A stretch of DNA of 64,000 nt from Serinibacter arcticus (GTDB lineage Bacteria > Actinomycetota > Actinomycetes > Actinomycetales > Beutenbergiaceae), in NCBI RefSeq assembly GCF_003121705.1, contig NZ_PYHR01000002.1, positions 992,001 through 1,056,000 on the forward strand, read 5' to 3'. Under the pieces are notes generated by a model that saw nothing but the letters and a program-made list of their open reading frames with translations, made no database searches and was not told the origin of the DNA. Shown in pieces: positions 1-8,516 of the stretch (within the stretch, counting starts at the first letter, position 1; every line of letters begins with the position of its first letter). A program made the translations under genes and the position numbers.

Positions 1-415
1 TCAGGTCGACCCCGGTGCGGTGGACGCGGAGCGTGCCGGCACGGGTGACGACGTCGAGGTGGCCGCCGTCGGGAAGGACGGCGAGGCCCTCGTCCACGAG
101 GAACGCGACGAAGACCCGCAGACCGTTGCCGCACATCTCCGAGACGGACCCGTCGGCGTTGCGGTAGTCCATGAACCACTCGGCGTCCGCCCCGGCGGCG
201 GCCGCGGCCGGCTCCGTCGCGGCGGCGACGCTCGTGCGGACGGCGCGGATGACGCCGTCGGCACCGATCCCCCGGTGGCGGTCGGTGAGCGCGGCGACGT
301 CGGCCGGTGCCAGCTCCCGCTCCCCCGTCGGGTCGGCGAGCAGGAGGAAGTCGTTGCCGGTGCCGTGCCCCTTCACCAGGCGGGGCCAGCGGGGCGAGGT
401 GTCGAGGGAGGTCAC
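1..415 (-). CDS. dapF: Diaminopimelate epimerase, N-terminal part (cut by window edge)
   Basis: DapF interconverts LL- and meso-diaminopimelate in the cytoplasm, the last step before meso-DAP is used for lysine and peptidoglycan. The visible 138 residues carry GTGNDF (about 18-23), GIGADG (about 49-54) and EMCGNGLR, whose Cys (about 95) is one of the two catalytic cysteines of the family; the second Cys lies outside the window. The start is a GTG at 415 that overlaps the miaA stop as GTGA, so the two genes are probably translationally coupled. The rest of the gene runs off the left edge. Family assignment is firm; nothing can be said about its end. Confidence 0.93.
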   Translation of the reverse strand, partial: MTSLDTSPRWPRLVKGHGTGNDFLLLADPTGERELAPADVAALTDRHRGIGADGVIRAVRTSVAAATEPAAAAAGADAEWFMDYRNADGSVSEMCGNGLRVFVAFLVDEGLAVLPDGGHLDVVTRAGTLRVHRTGVDL

Positions 416-1355
416 CCGTCCAGGCTAACGGCGTCGTGCCCGGGGCGGTCCAGCAGGGCGAGGAGCTCGGACAGCTGCGCCTGCGGCGTCGAGGTCCCGT
501 CCAGCCACGTGATCCGCGGGTCGCGACGGAACCAGCTGACCTGGCGGCGGGCGACCTGCCGGGTGGCGACCGCGGTGGCCTCGACCGCCTCCGCCGTCGT
601 CAGCTCACCGGCGAGCACCGCGAGCGCCTGCGAGTAACCCACCGCGCGCGCGGCGGTGACGCCCAGCCCCCGGGCGGCGACGCGCTCGGTCTCGGCGACC
701 AGGCCGTCGTCGAACATCTGCGCCGCGCGGGCGGCGATGCGCTCGACGAGCACGTCCCGCGGCACGTCCAGGGCGACCTGCACCGCCGGACGGAGGTAGG
801 TGTACTGCGGCAGGCTCGCCGTGTACGGCCGCCCCGTGATCGCGATGACCTCCAGCGCCCGGACGAGTCGACGCGTGTTGCGGGTCCCGATCCGCTCGGC
901 CGCCTCGGGGTCGCGGCGCGCGAGCTCGGCGTGCAGCATGCCCGGCCCCTCGACGCGTCCCCGCTCCTCGAGGGCGGCCCGGACCTCGGGGTCGGTCTCG
1001 GGGAAGTCGAGCGCGTCCAGGGTGGCGCGCAGGTAGAGCCCCGAGCCGCCCACGAGGATCGGGACGGCGCCGCGGCCGCCGATCTCGTCGATGAGGGCCC
1101 GTGCCCACTCCTGGTAGGCGGCGACCGAGGCGTCCTGCGTCGGGTCGAGCACGTCGAACAGGTGGTGCGGCACCCCGTGCCGCTCGTCGCCGGGCGTCTT
1201 GGCGGTGCCGATGTCCATGCCGCGGTAGAGCTGCATGGCGTCGGCGTTGACGATCTCGCCGCCGATGCGCTGCGCGAGCGCGATCGCGAGGGCGCTCTTG
1301 CCCGACGCCGTCGGGCCGACGACGGCGATCGTGGGGGGCTGGTCTCCTCGGGCAC
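412..1355 (-). CDS. miaA: tRNA dimethylallyltransferase MiaA, with a single-base frame break near the start
   Basis: MiaA adds a dimethylallyl group to A37 of tRNAs reading UNN codons, and MiaB (miaB, 2 kb away) then methylthiolates the product. The body of the protein is in one frame and includes NADAMQLYRG, the family substrate-binding region. The P-loop GPTASGKS is in the same frame, but upstream of it that frame meets a stop (TAG) with no ATG, GTG or TTG between. A GTG at 1355 in another frame gives VPEETSPP and joins the body if one base is added to the G6 run at 1333-1338 (C run on the coding strand). The repaired gene is 945 nt and 314 aa, the usual length. I take this as an assembly deletion, although a real mutation is not excluded. 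It follows the upstream gene by 10 bases. Confidence 0.88.
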
Positions 1356-1365
1356 GACCTCGACG

Positions 1366-2088
1366 CTACCGGCCGGCCGGATCGGGCAGGACGAGCGTGA
1401 CCAGCACGGGCAGGTGGTCGGACGGCAGCCCCGGGCGGTCCGTGCCCGTGCGGACGTCGACGACGGCGATGCGCGGGTCCACGAGGACCGCGTCGATCCG
1501 TTTCGTGGGCCGCCGGGTCGCGGACACCGGGTAGGTCGGGCCGCCGCTGCCGGCGCCCGCGTCCTGCAGGTGCGAGGCCAGCAGGCGCCAGGTCGGTCCG
1601 TCCGGCGTCTCGTTGAGATCGCCGGCGACCAGGCGCAGGCGGGTCGCGTCGCCGTCGGACAGGCCGTCGAGCGAGAGGTCCGCCAGCAGCCGCTCGGCGT
1701 GCGCGAGCCGGCCCTCCTCGCTGACGTCGAGGTGCGCGCTGGCGACGTCGATCGTCCAGCCGCCCACGCGGACCCGGGCGAGCGCGCTCGCTCGCGGGTA
1801 GGCCCACCACCACCCGGTGAAGGGGCGCGGCATGGCGCTGACGCGTGAGCGCTCCACCCCCACGTGCGGGGCGACCAGCACCGCGACCCCGCGGCTCCCG
1901 CCCCCGGCGGCGAGGCGCAGGCCCACGGACCGGGCGACGAGGGCGAGTGCGGCACGGCCGCCCGGCCAGCGCGGGCACTCCTGCAGGCAGACGACGTCGG
2001 CGCGCGCCGCCCTGACCACGGCGGCGACCCTGGCCACCTCGCGCAGGCCGAGAACGTTCCAGGTCAGCAGGCGCACGGGGGTCTCCAC
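1366..2088 (-). CDS. Endonuclease/exonuclease/phosphatase family protein
   Basis: A 240-aa protein of the DNase I-like metal-dependent hydrolase fold. It starts with LLTWNVLGL, then shows CLQEC (metal-binding Glu), VVAGDLNETPDG (catalytic Asp/Asn) and SDHLPVLV (Asp-His pair) in the family order. The substrate cannot be told from sequence; members cleave nucleic acids, lipids or phosphoesters. There is no signal peptide, so it is probably cytoplasmic. I chose GTG 2088 because GATAAT lies exactly 6 bases upstream, matching the leaderless pattern of this genome; longer reading upstream would run through the divergent YbjN gene. miaA follows after 10 bases, so the two may be cotranscribed. Confidence 0.8.
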   Translation of the reverse strand: METPVRLLTWNVLGLREVARVAAVVRAARADVVCLQECPRWPGGRAALALVARSVGLRLAAGGGSRGVAVLVAPHVGVERSRVSAMPRPFTGWWWAYPRASALARVRVGGWTIDVASAHLDVSEEGRLAHAERLLADLSLDGLSDGDATRLRLVAGDLNETPDGPTWRLLASHLQDAGAGSGGPTYPVSATRRPTKRIDAVLVDPRIAVVDVRTGTDRPGLPSDHLPVLVTLVLPDPAGR

Positions 2089-2094
2089 CCGACG

Positions 2095-2121
2095 ATTATC
2101 GCCGCGCGCCGTGCTTATGCT
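2095..2121. promoter_or_regulatory. Back-to-back leaderless promoters in a 40-bp divergent spacer
   Basis: On the minus strand GATAAT (2100 to 2095) sits 6 bases before the GTG at 2088. On the plus strand TATGCT (2116-2121) sits 7 bases before the GTG at 2129. Both fit a -10 element whose transcript starts at or next to the start codon. No ribosome binding site is visible for either gene. No clear -35 hexamer is seen. Confidence 0.55.
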
Positions 2122-2128
2122 GTCGCCC

Positions 2129-2761
2129 GTGGCCCGACGTATCCAGACGTGGCTGCGACGCCTGGCGGGCGGCGCGGCGGTGCCAGCCCGCGACGACGAC
2201 GTCCTTCCCTCCGCCCCCGGCCGGCCCCGACCCCGGCCAGGCCCCGACGGGTTCGGCGTCGCGGACGCCCCCACCCCGACCGGCCCCGCGACGGCCGCCC
2301 CCGTCGCGGACGGGGTCCCCGACGCCGAGCGCGTCCGCCCCGTCACGCGCGATCGCGTGGCCGCCTCGCTCCGCCGCCGCGACTACCGCTACCTCGTCGA
2401 CGAGCGCGGCAACCTCTGCGGCCTGTGGTCCTACCGCTTCTTCTCGTTCACGCTCGTGCGGGACCAGGTGCTGCAGGTCCGCGGCCGGTGGTCGCGGCAG
2501 GCCTCGATCGACCGGCTGTGGGAGATCCTCGAGTTCGCCAACACCTGGAACGCCCGGCGCCACCACCCCAAGGTCTACGTCAGGGTCCACGACGACGGCC
2601 GCGTGCACGTGCTGACGGAGATCTCCGTGCCGGTGACGGTGGGGCTGAGCGACGCGCAGATCGACCACCACCTCGCCGTCGGGCTCGCGAGCGGGGCGCT
2701 CGTGTTCGACGAGCTGGACGGGCTCTACCCCGATCCCGTCCTCCAGCCGGAGGCGACGTGA
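2129..2761 (+). CDS. YbjN-domain protein, first of a tandem pair
   Basis: A 210-aa protein. Residues 1-75 are low-complexity Pro/Ala/Arg rich. The rest is a YbjN-like domain with the typical short beta strands and WEILEFANTWNARRHHPKVY, followed by VHVLTEISVPV and GLSDAQIDHHLAVGL. YbjN proteins resemble type III secretion chaperones in fold; in actinobacteria their function is unknown. The GTG at 2129 is preferred because of the TATGCT box 7 bases upstream; an in-frame ATG at 2117 is the alternative. Its stop overlaps the start of the next YbjN gene (GTGA), so the two are likely made together and may form a heterodimer. That last point is inference. Confidence 0.75.
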   Translation: MARRIQTWLRRLAGGAAVPARDDDVLPSAPGRPRPRPGPDGFGVADAPTPTGPATAAPVADGVPDAERVRPVTRDRVAASLRRRDYRYLVDERGNLCGLWSYRFFSFTLVRDQVLQVRGRWSRQASIDRLWEILEFANTWNARRHHPKVYVRVHDDGRVHVLTEISVPVTVGLSDAQIDHHLAVGLASGALVFDELDGLYPDPVLQPEAT

Positions 2762-3333
2762 GGGCCGGGCGCGACCGTGTCTCCGTCGTCACCCCCGAGC
2801 TGCTCCGGGAGGTGGTCAGCGAGCGGGGCGAGCTGGTCAGGGAGCTGCCCCAGGGGGTGGCGGGTCACGTCGAGGGGCACGCCTACCAGGTGCTGGTCGA
2901 GGGCACCGACCTCGTCGTCAGGACGCGCTGGGCCCGGCTGCTCCCGCCGCCCGCCCGGCGTGGCGCCGCCCAGCTCGTCAACGACTGGAACCGGGACCGC
3001 ATCCTGCCGACCCTGCACATCGAGGACACCGAGGAGGGCCTCGCCGTCGTCGCCGTCTCGGCGACCTCGATCGCCGTCGGACTGAGCGCCGACCAGGTGG
3101 CGGAGGCCGTCGACGTCGCGCTCACCGTGACGGCGCACGCGCTGCGGTCGCTCGCCGCGTCCGTCCCCCGGGCTGAGCGGGGACGAACGGTCGGACGCGC
3201 GGTCGGCCCGTCAGCGGACGCGGAGCGTCGGCAGACCCAGCGAGACGGGGACCGGGGTCGCGCTCGCACCGCCCGGCGTCGGCACGCCGCACGAGTCGCC
3301 GCCGTCGCGCCGGTCCTGCCACGCCTGCCCTGA
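2758..3333 (+). CDS. YbjN-domain protein, second of the pair; C-terminal end probably misread
   Basis: Starts with GTG 2758 overlapping the previous stop. The first 140 residues are a YbjN-like domain: [20 protein letters not shown], then [18 protein letters not shown] and [19 protein letters not shown], parallel to the motifs of the first copy. The last 50 residues are Arg-rich and overlap the 3' end of the convergent miaB by 123 bases, which looks unnatural. Adding one base to the C5 run at 3165-3169 gives a stop at about 3176, before miaB ends. The true gene is therefore probably 2758 to about 3176. Function unknown. Confidence 0.65.
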   Translation: MRAGRDRVSVVTPELLREVVSERGELVRELPQGVAGHVEGHAYQVLVEGTDLVVRTRWARLLPPPARRGAAQLVNDWNRDRILPTLHIEDTEEGLAVVAVSATSIAVGLSADQVAEAVDVALTVTAHALRSLAASVPRAERGRTVGRAVGPSADAERRQTQRDGDRGRARTARRRHAARVAAVAPVLPRLP

Positions 3334-4779
3334 CCGCGTGCGGCGGATCGCGACGTCGGCGCCGTCCGCCATCAGGTGGTGCGGTGCGGCGTGGGTGATA
3401 CGCGTGCTGACGACGTCCCCCGGGCGGGGGTGGTCGGCCTCGGCCAGGTCGGCGGGCAGCCGGACGTGGACGAGCCGGTTGTCGCGGGAGCGACCGGTGA
3501 TCCGGCCGGAGGCGGCGTCCTTGCGACCGTCCTGCTCCGAGACGAGGACCTCGACGGCGGTCCCCACCAGGGCGAGGTTCTCCGCCGTCCCGATGCGCTC
3601 CTGCAGCTCGACCAGCCGCCCGTAGCGCTCGGTGACGACGTCGTGCGGGATCTGGTCGGGCAGGTCGGCGGCCGGCGTGCCGGGACGCTTGGAGTACTGG
3701 AAGGTGAAGGCGGAGGAGAACCTGGACGCCTCGACGACGCGCAGGGTCTCCGCGAAGTCCTCCTCGGTCTCGCCCGGGAACCCGACGATGAGGTCGGTCG
3801 TGATGGCGGCGTCGGGGATCGCGGCGCGCACCCGGTCGATGATCCCGAGGAAGCGCTCGCTGCGGTAGGAGCGGCGCATCGCCCGCAGGATGCGGTCGGA
3901 GCCGGACTGCAACGGCATGTGCAGGCTCGGCATGACGTTGGGCGTCTCGGCCATCGCCGCGATGACGTCATCGGTGAACGCCGCCGGGTGCGGGCTGGTG
4001 AAGCGGACGCGCTCCAGCCCCTCGATCTCGCCGCAGGCCCGGAGCAGGCGGGCGAACGCGTCACGCTCCCCGAACGAGACGCCGTAGGAGTTCACGTTCT
4101 GTCCCAGCAGCGTCACCTCGATGGCGCCGGCGTCGACGACCGCCCTCACCTCGGCGAGGACGTCGCCCGGGCGGCGGTCGCGCTCCTTGCCGCGCAGGTG
4201 GGGCACGATGCAGAACGTGCAGGTGTTGTTGCAGCCGACCGAGATCGAGACCCAGCCCGCGTAGACGCTCTCCCGCTTCGTCGGCAGCGTCGAGGGGAAG
4301 ACCTGGAGCGACTCGTGGATCTCGACCTGCGCCTCGGCGTTGTGCCGGGCCCGCTCGAGCAGCACGGGCAGGGCGTCGATGTTGTGGGTGCCGAACACGA
4401 CGTCGACCCAGGGCGCCTTCGCCACGATCGTGTCGCGGTCCTGCTGGGCCAGGCAGCCGCCGACGGCGATCTGCAGCCCGGGGCGCTCGCGCTTGACCTG
4501 GGCGAGGCGACCGAGGTTGCCGTAGAGCTTGGTGGCCGCGTTCTCGCGGACGGCGCACGTGTTGATGACGACGACGTCGGCCACGGCGGCGTCGGCAGCG
4601 ACGTCGGTCCCCGAGCCCCCGGGGTGGGCCGCGACCAGACCGGCGGACTCCAGCAGACCCGCCATCCGCTCCGAGTCGTGGACGTTCATCTGGCACCCGA
4701 GGGTGCGGATGACGTAGCTGCGGGGGTCGGCGCCGTTCCCGGCCAGGTCGGGGGCGGCGGCGGGAGCGGTGATCGTCAC
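3211..4779 (-). CDS. miaB: tRNA-2-methylthio-N6-dimethylallyladenosine synthase MiaB
   Basis: Radical-SAM methylthiotransferase that converts i6A37 to ms2i6A37 in tRNA, acting after MiaA. The 522-aa protein has the N-terminal MTTase domain with three cluster cysteines ([22 protein letters not shown]), the radical-SAM motif CNNTCTFC, and a C-terminal TRAM-like region ([12 protein letters not shown] to [15 protein letters not shown]). The C-terminal tail after about 465 is Gly/Pro rich and not part of the conserved fold. The start is a GTG at 4779 with TAGACT exactly 6 bases upstream and no ribosome binding site, so it is likely leaderless. It is divergent from gluA. Confidence 0.95.
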   Translation of the reverse strand: MTITAPAAAPDLAGNGADPRSYVIRTLGCQMNVHDSERMAGLLESAGLVAAHPGGSGTDVAADAAVADVVVINTCAVRENAATKLYGNLGRLAQVKRERPGLQIAVGGCLAQQDRDTIVAKAPWVDVVFGTHNIDALPVLLERARHNAEAQVEIHESLQVFPSTLPTKRESVYAGWVSISVGCNNTCTFCIVPHLRGKERDRRPGDVLAEVRAVVDAGAIEVTLLGQNVNSYGVSFGERDAFARLLRACGEIEGLERVRFTSPHPAAFTDDVIAAMAETPNVMPSLHMPLQSGSDRILRAMRRSYRSERFLGIIDRVRAAIPDAAITTDLIVGFPGETEEDFAETLRVVEASRFSSAFTFQYSKRPGTPAADLPDQIPHDVVTERYGRLVELQERIGTAENLALVGTAVEVLVSEQDGRKDAASGRITGRSRDNRLVHVRLPADLAEADHPRPGDVVSTRITHAAPHHLMADGADVAIRRTRSGQAWQDRRDGGDSCGVPTPGGASATPVPVSLGLPTLRVR

Positions 4780-4785
4780 CGCAGC

Positions 4786-4791
4786 AGTCTA
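4786..4791 (-). promoter_or_regulatory. miaB leaderless -10 element
   Basis: TAGACT on the minus strand, 6 bases before the GTG start at 4779. Matches the TANNNT pattern seen before ten other genes here. Confidence 0.5.
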
Positions 4792-4911
4792 CGGAACGCC
4801 GTGGGCGCAGGCCCGCAGGCGCCTACCACCGAAACGTCACCCGTGCATCCCGATCCGGAAACGTTGCCAAGATGTGACACTCCAATGTCGTCCCACGTAA
4901 CAACCCCCGGC

Positions 4912-4917
4912 TAGGTT
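4912..4917 (+). promoter_or_regulatory. gluA leaderless -10 element
   Basis: TAGGTT followed by GCCCAG and the gluA ATG at 4924. No Shine-Dalgarno is present, so the operon mRNA probably begins at or next to the start codon. No convincing -35 is seen. The A/T-richer stretch at 4850-4900 upstream may hold an activator site; that is a guess. Confidence 0.55.
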
Positions 4918-4923
4918 GCCCAG

Positions 4924-5736
4924 ATGACCAACACGACACCGCCCTCCGGCGAGCCCGTGCACGACGCCGTGACCGCGCCCCTGACCTCCGCTGACGCCGG
5001 TCGTCCCCTCGTGCACCTCGCCAGGGTCAACAAGCACTTCGGGCCGCTCCACGTGCTGCAGAACATCGACCTGAGCGTCGCGAAGGGCGAGGTCGTCGTC
5101 GTGATCGGCCCGTCCGGCTCCGGCAAGTCGACCCTCTGCCGGGCCATCAACCGCCTCGAGACGATCGACGACGGGGTCATCGAGCTCGACGGCAAGGCGC
5201 TCCCGCAGGAGGGCAAGGCACTCGCGCGGCTGCGCTCCGACGTCGGGATGGTCTTCCAGTCGTTCAACCTCTTCGCCCACAAGTCGATCCTCGAGAACGT
5301 CACGCTCGGCCCGATCAAGGTCCGCAAGCTGAGCAAGAAGCAGGCCACGGCCGAGGCGATGGAGCTGCTCGAGCGCGTCGGCGTGGCCACGCAGGCCGAG
5401 AAGATGCCCGCGCAGCTCTCCGGTGGCCAGCAGCAGCGCGTGGCGATCGCCCGCGCCCTGGCCATGCGCCCCAAGGTGATGCTCTTCGACGAGCCCACCT
5501 CGGCCCTCGACCCCGAGATGGTCAACGAGGTGCTCGACGTCATGGTCTCGCTCGCCAAGGAGGGGATGACGATGATCGTCGTGACCCACGAGATGGGCTT
5601 CGCCCGCAAGGCGGCCGACCGCGTGGTGTTCATGGCCGACGGCCAGATCGTCGAGCAGGCCGACCCCGAGTCGTTCTTCACCAACCCGCAGTCGGAGCGG
5701 GCCCGGGACTTCCTGGGCAAGATCCTGACCCACTGA
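4924..5736 (+). CDS. gluA: Polar amino acid (glutamate-type) ABC transporter ATP-binding protein
   Basis: ATPase of an importer for glutamate or a related polar amino acid, working with GluB (binding lipoprotein) and GluC/GluD (permeases). The 270-aa protein has Walker [10 protein letters not shown] at 62-70, the Q-loop FQSFNLF, the signature LSGGQQQR at 165-172, Walker B LFDEP at 187-191 and the switch His in THEMGFA. The first 28 residues are a non-conserved extension. Lying between recX and miaB, next to recA, it matches the place of gluABCD in corynebacteria. The exact substrate is inferred from that synteny and the GluB family. Confidence 0.9.
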   Translation: MTNTTPPSGEPVHDAVTAPLTSADAGRPLVHLARVNKHFGPLHVLQNIDLSVAKGEVVVVIGPSGSGKSTLCRAINRLETIDDGVIELDGKALPQEGKALARLRSDVGMVFQSFNLFAHKSILENVTLGPIKVRKLSKKQATAEAMELLERVGVATQAEKMPAQLSGGQQQRVAIARALAMRPKVMLFDEPTSALDPEMVNEVLDVMVSLAKEGMTMIVVTHEMGFARKAADRVVFMADGQIVEQADPESFFTNPQSERARDFLGKILTH

Positions 5737-5740
5737 TCCC

Positions 5741-5766
5741 GACGGCGTCCCGTCCGGGACGCCGTC
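5741..5766. terminator. Perfect 11-bp hairpin between gluA and gluB
   Basis: Arms 5741-5751 and 5756-5766, loop of 4. No T tract follows. Placed 5 bases after the gluA stop and 76 before gluB, it is more likely an attenuator or a 3'-end stabiliser that sets the gluA:gluB ratio than a full terminator. Confidence 0.55.
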
Positions 5767-5842
5767 GCACCCTTCCTGGGTCGAGGTACCCAGGGAACCG
5801 TTCGGGGGCTCGTCCCCGGTTCGCACACGAAGGAGCAGATCC

Positions 5843-6742
5843 ATGCGCAACACCCGAGTGACGATCGCCGCCCTGGCGGCTGTCGCCGCGATGACCCTCG
5901 CGGCCTGTACCACCGACGCCGGCGGCACCGACGCCGAGGAGACCTCCGCGGAGAGCAGCACCAGCGACGGCGGCGAGACCGAGGCCGCGGCCGAGTGCTC
6001 CGGCGGCGAGGGCTCGATCAACATCGGCATCAAGTTCGACCAGCCGGGTCTCGGCTTCCAGGACGGCTCCGACTACAGCGGCTTCGACGTCGACGTCGCC
6101 AAGTACGTCGCGTGCGAGCTCGGCTACGCCGAGGACGCCATCACGTGGGTCTCGGCCCCGTCGGCCCAGCGCGAGAACATGCTCCAGACCGGCCAGGTCG
6201 ACATGATCTTCGCGACGTACTCGATCACGGACGCCCGCAAGGAGGTCGTGAGCTTCGCCGGACCGTACTTCGTGGCCGGTCAGGACCTGCTCGTCACCGC
6301 CGACAACGAGGACATCACGGGTCCCGAGGACCTCAACGGCAAGAACCTCTGCTCCGTCACCGGCTCCACCTCGGCCCAGAAGGTCAAGGACACGCTGGCC
6401 TCCGAGGTCCAGCTGCTCGAGCAGCCCGGCTACGCCGACTGCGTGACGGTCCTCGAGTCCGGCCAGGTCGACGCCGTCACCACCGACGACATCATCCTCG
6501 CCGGCCTCGCCGCCACGTCCGCCAACTCGGGCAAGTTCAAGGTCGTCGGCAACCCGTTCTCCGAGGAGAACTACGGCGTCGGCATCCCGAAGGACTCCGA
6601 CACCTGCGAGGACATCAACGCGGCCATCACCAAGATGATCGACGAGGGTGCGTGGGAGGAGGCCGTGACGTCGAACACCGACGGCACCGGCTACACCCCC
6701 AACGCCGAGCTCAACCCGCCCACCCCGGCGGCGTGCGCCTGA
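5843..6742 (+). CDS. gluB: Glutamate/polar amino acid ABC transporter substrate-binding lipoprotein
   Basis: Extracytoplasmic binding protein anchored by lipid. The signal peptide ends in a lipobox MTLAAC with Cys at 22, followed by a Thr/Ser/Glu/Asp-rich linker to about 50. The SBP family 3 domain follows: NIGIKFDQPGLGF, GFDVDVAKYVA, then MIFATYSITDARKEVVSFAGPY split by the hinge, and GVGIPKDS near the end. Four cysteines in the mature domain (about 50, 92, 172, 200) could form disulfides outside the cell. An AAGGAG ribosome binding site lies 8 bases before the ATG, unlike leaderless gluA. It is the most highly expressed component in such operons by family precedent. Confidence 0.92.
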   Translation: MRNTRVTIAALAAVAAMTLAACTTDAGGTDAEETSAESSTSDGGETEAAAECSGGEGSINIGIKFDQPGLGFQDGSDYSGFDVDVAKYVACELGYAEDAITWVSAPSAQRENMLQTGQVDMIFATYSITDARKEVVSFAGPYFVAGQDLLVTADNEDITGPEDLNGKNLCSVTGSTSAQKVKDTLASEVQLLEQPGYADCVTVLESGQVDAVTTDDIILAGLAATSANSGKFKVVGNPFSEENYGVGIPKDSDTCEDINAAITKMIDEGAWEEAVTSNTDGTGYTPNAELNPPTPAACA

Positions 6743-6751
6743 TCTGACCTC

Positions 6752-6789
6752 GGCTGGACCGGCTCGGCACCCGCCGGGCCGGTCCAGCC
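6752..6789. terminator. 12-bp hairpin between gluB and gluC
   Basis: Arms 6752-6763 and 6778-6789, perfect over 12 bp with a 14-base loop, starting 10 bases after the gluB stop. No T tract. Probably protects or ends the gluAB segment of the mRNA, so that the permeases are made at a lower level. Inference from position. Confidence 0.5.
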
Positions 6790-6825
6790 GCTGTCACCGT
6801 CTGATCCCTCGGCCTCGGAGGCCCC

Positions 6826-7512
6826 ATGAATCTCTTCGAGCAGGTCCAGTTCCTGTTCTCCAGCTACAACATCCCCGCAGCGTTCTGGGTCAACATCCAG
6901 CTGACGTTCTGGGCCGCGATCGGCGCCACCGTCATCGGCACCGCGCTCGGCCTCATGCGGGTCTCCCCCGTCGCCTCGCTGCGCTGGTTGGGCGGCAGCT
7001 ACGTCACGATCTTCCGCAACACGCCGCTGACGGTGCTGATGCTGTTCGCGACCCTCGGTGTGTGGAGCCAGCTGAAGATCGTCTTCTCGCAGGACTTCCC
7101 CACCAACTTCTTCATCTACGCCTCTCTGGTGCTGGCGATCTACCACGCGGCGTTCGTGTGCGAGGCCGTGCGGTCGGGCATCAACACCGTGCCGCTGGGC
7201 CAGGCCGAGGCCGCTCGTGCCATCGGCCTCCCGTTCCTGCCGGCCGCCCGTCTCGTGCTCCTCCCGCAGGCGTTCCGCGGCGCCATCGCCCCCCTCGGCA
7301 ACGTGCTCATCGCCCTGATCAAGAACACGACGGTGGCCGCGGCCGCCAGCGTCGCGGTCGAGACGTCCTCGGTGATGCGCGCCATGATCGAGACCAACTC
7401 GAACATGGTCTTCCTCATCTTCATGATCTTCGCGATCGGCTACGTGATCCTGGTCGTCCCCGTCGGCGTGGTGGCCACGTCGCTCTCCCGGAAGCTGGCG
7501 GTGGCGCGATGA
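6826..7512 (+). CDS. gluC: Polar amino acid ABC transporter permease
   Basis: Membrane permease subunit, 228 aa, with about five hydrophobic segments (roughly 18-43, 65-85, 95-115, 155-175, 190-218). It carries the HisMQ-type N-terminal segment IPAAFWVNIQLTFWAAIG, and the EAA loop EAARAIGLPFLPAARLVLLPQ that docks on the ATPase. A GGAGG ribosome binding site lies 5-6 bases before the ATG. Its last codons overlap gluD as ATGA, so GluC and GluD are coupled and form the heterodimeric channel. Confidence 0.9.
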   Translation: MNLFEQVQFLFSSYNIPAAFWVNIQLTFWAAIGATVIGTALGLMRVSPVASLRWLGGSYVTIFRNTPLTVLMLFATLGVWSQLKIVFSQDFPTNFFIYASLVLAIYHAAFVCEAVRSGINTVPLGQAEAARAIGLPFLPAARLVLLPQAFRGAIAPLGNVLIALIKNTTVAAAASVAVETSSVMRAMIETNSNMVFLIFMIFAIGYVILVVPVGVVATSLSRKLAVAR

Positions 7513-8387
7513 GCCAGGCAGTGCTGTTCGACGCCCCTGGGCCCAGGGCCCGGCGGAACATCCTGATCGCCAACATCGTCGGCGGGCTCCTCATCGCCGG
7601 GGTGCTGGGTCTCGTGGTGTGGAAGCTCGGCCAGGAGGGCCAGCTCGACGCCGCGCGGTGGACGACGCTGTTCACGTCCAACGCCTGGGTGAACTTCTTC
7701 CTGCCCGGCCTGCAGAACACCCTCGTCGCCGCGTTCTACTCGATCATCCTGGCGGTCGTCTTCGGGCTCCTCTTCGGTCTCGGTCGACTCGCGCCCTACG
7801 CCTGGGTGCGCGTCATCGCCGGGGCCGTGGTCGAGTTCTTCCGCGCCGTGCCGGTCCTGATCATGATGATCGCCCTGTACTTCGGACTCGGACTCTCGCA
7901 GGTGCTTCCCTCGGAGCAGGTGCCGCTCGTCTCGGTCGTGGCCGCTCTGACGCTCTACAACGGGTCGGTCATCGCCGAGCTCGTCCGGTCCGGTGTCCAC
8001 GGTCTGCCCAAGGGTCAGCGCGAGGCTGCCTCGGCGATCGGAATGACCCACGGTCAGTCGCTCCGCATGGTCGAGCTGCCGCAGGCGCTCATCGCGATGC
8101 TGCCCTCGCTCGTGTCGCAGTTCGTCGTGATCCTCAAGGACTCCGCCCTCGGAGCGATCATCACGTTCAACGAGTTCCTCCAGCTCTCGCGTCAGTTCGG
8201 GGCTGGCAACGGCAACATGCTCCAGGCGCTGATCGTCTGTGCGGCCGTGTTCATCCTCATCAACTGGCTGCTCTCGAAGGTTGCCGACCTCGCGGCCCGC
8301 CGCCTGTCGAAGCGGACCTCCGGACGGACCGCTCCCGGAACTCCGCTGCCGGCGCAGGTCGGGGACGACGCTCCGGTCACCGCCTGA
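7509..8387 (+). CDS. gluD: Polar amino acid ABC transporter permease
   Basis: Second permease subunit, 292 aa, longer than GluC at both ends. A hydrophobic segment at 18-38 precedes the HisMQ core (FLPGLQNTLVAAFYSIILA). The EAA loop is REAASAIGMTHGQSLRMVELP. The last 30 residues are a hydrophilic tail. The start is the ATG in the ATGA overlap with the gluC stop; reading further upstream in this frame would overlap gluC. It ends the operon, and a strong hairpin follows. Confidence 0.9.
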   Translation: MSQAVLFDAPGPRARRNILIANIVGGLLIAGVLGLVVWKLGQEGQLDAARWTTLFTSNAWVNFFLPGLQNTLVAAFYSIILAVVFGLLFGLGRLAPYAWVRVIAGAVVEFFRAVPVLIMMIALYFGLGLSQVLPSEQVPLVSVVAALTLYNGSVIAELVRSGVHGLPKGQREAASAIGMTHGQSLRMVELPQALIAMLPSLVSQFVVILKDSALGAIITFNEFLQLSRQFGAGNGNMLQALIVCAAVFILINWLLSKVADLAARRLSKRTSGRTAPGTPLPAQVGDDAPVTA

Positions 8388-8396
8388 GCACCCCCG

Positions 8397-8432
8397 CCTC
8401 GCGGGGCTGACGAGCCTCGCGGGGCTGACGAC
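8397..8432. repeat. Two 18-bp tandem direct repeats after gluD
   Basis: Copies 8397-8414 and 8415-8432 differ only at the last base. They lie between the gluD stop and the terminator stem, and contain GGCTGACGA, also present in part in the small tandem repeat after the CapA-like gene (20311-20352). No function known. Confidence 0.8.
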
Positions 8433-8467
8433 GAGAGGGGCCGGTCCTGGTGGACCGGCCCCTCTCG
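8432..8467. terminator. Strong 16-bp terminator hairpin between gluD and recX (convergent)
   Basis: Arms 8432-8447 and 8452-8467 pair perfectly with a TGGT loop. There is no T run on either side, typical for high-GC actinobacteria. It serves gluABCD and possibly recA-recX from the other strand. Confidence 0.75.
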
Positions 8468-8516
8468 CGTGCTCGGTGTCTGCCCGAGGTCGGGACCTGC
8501 CCGTCGACGCCGGGAG

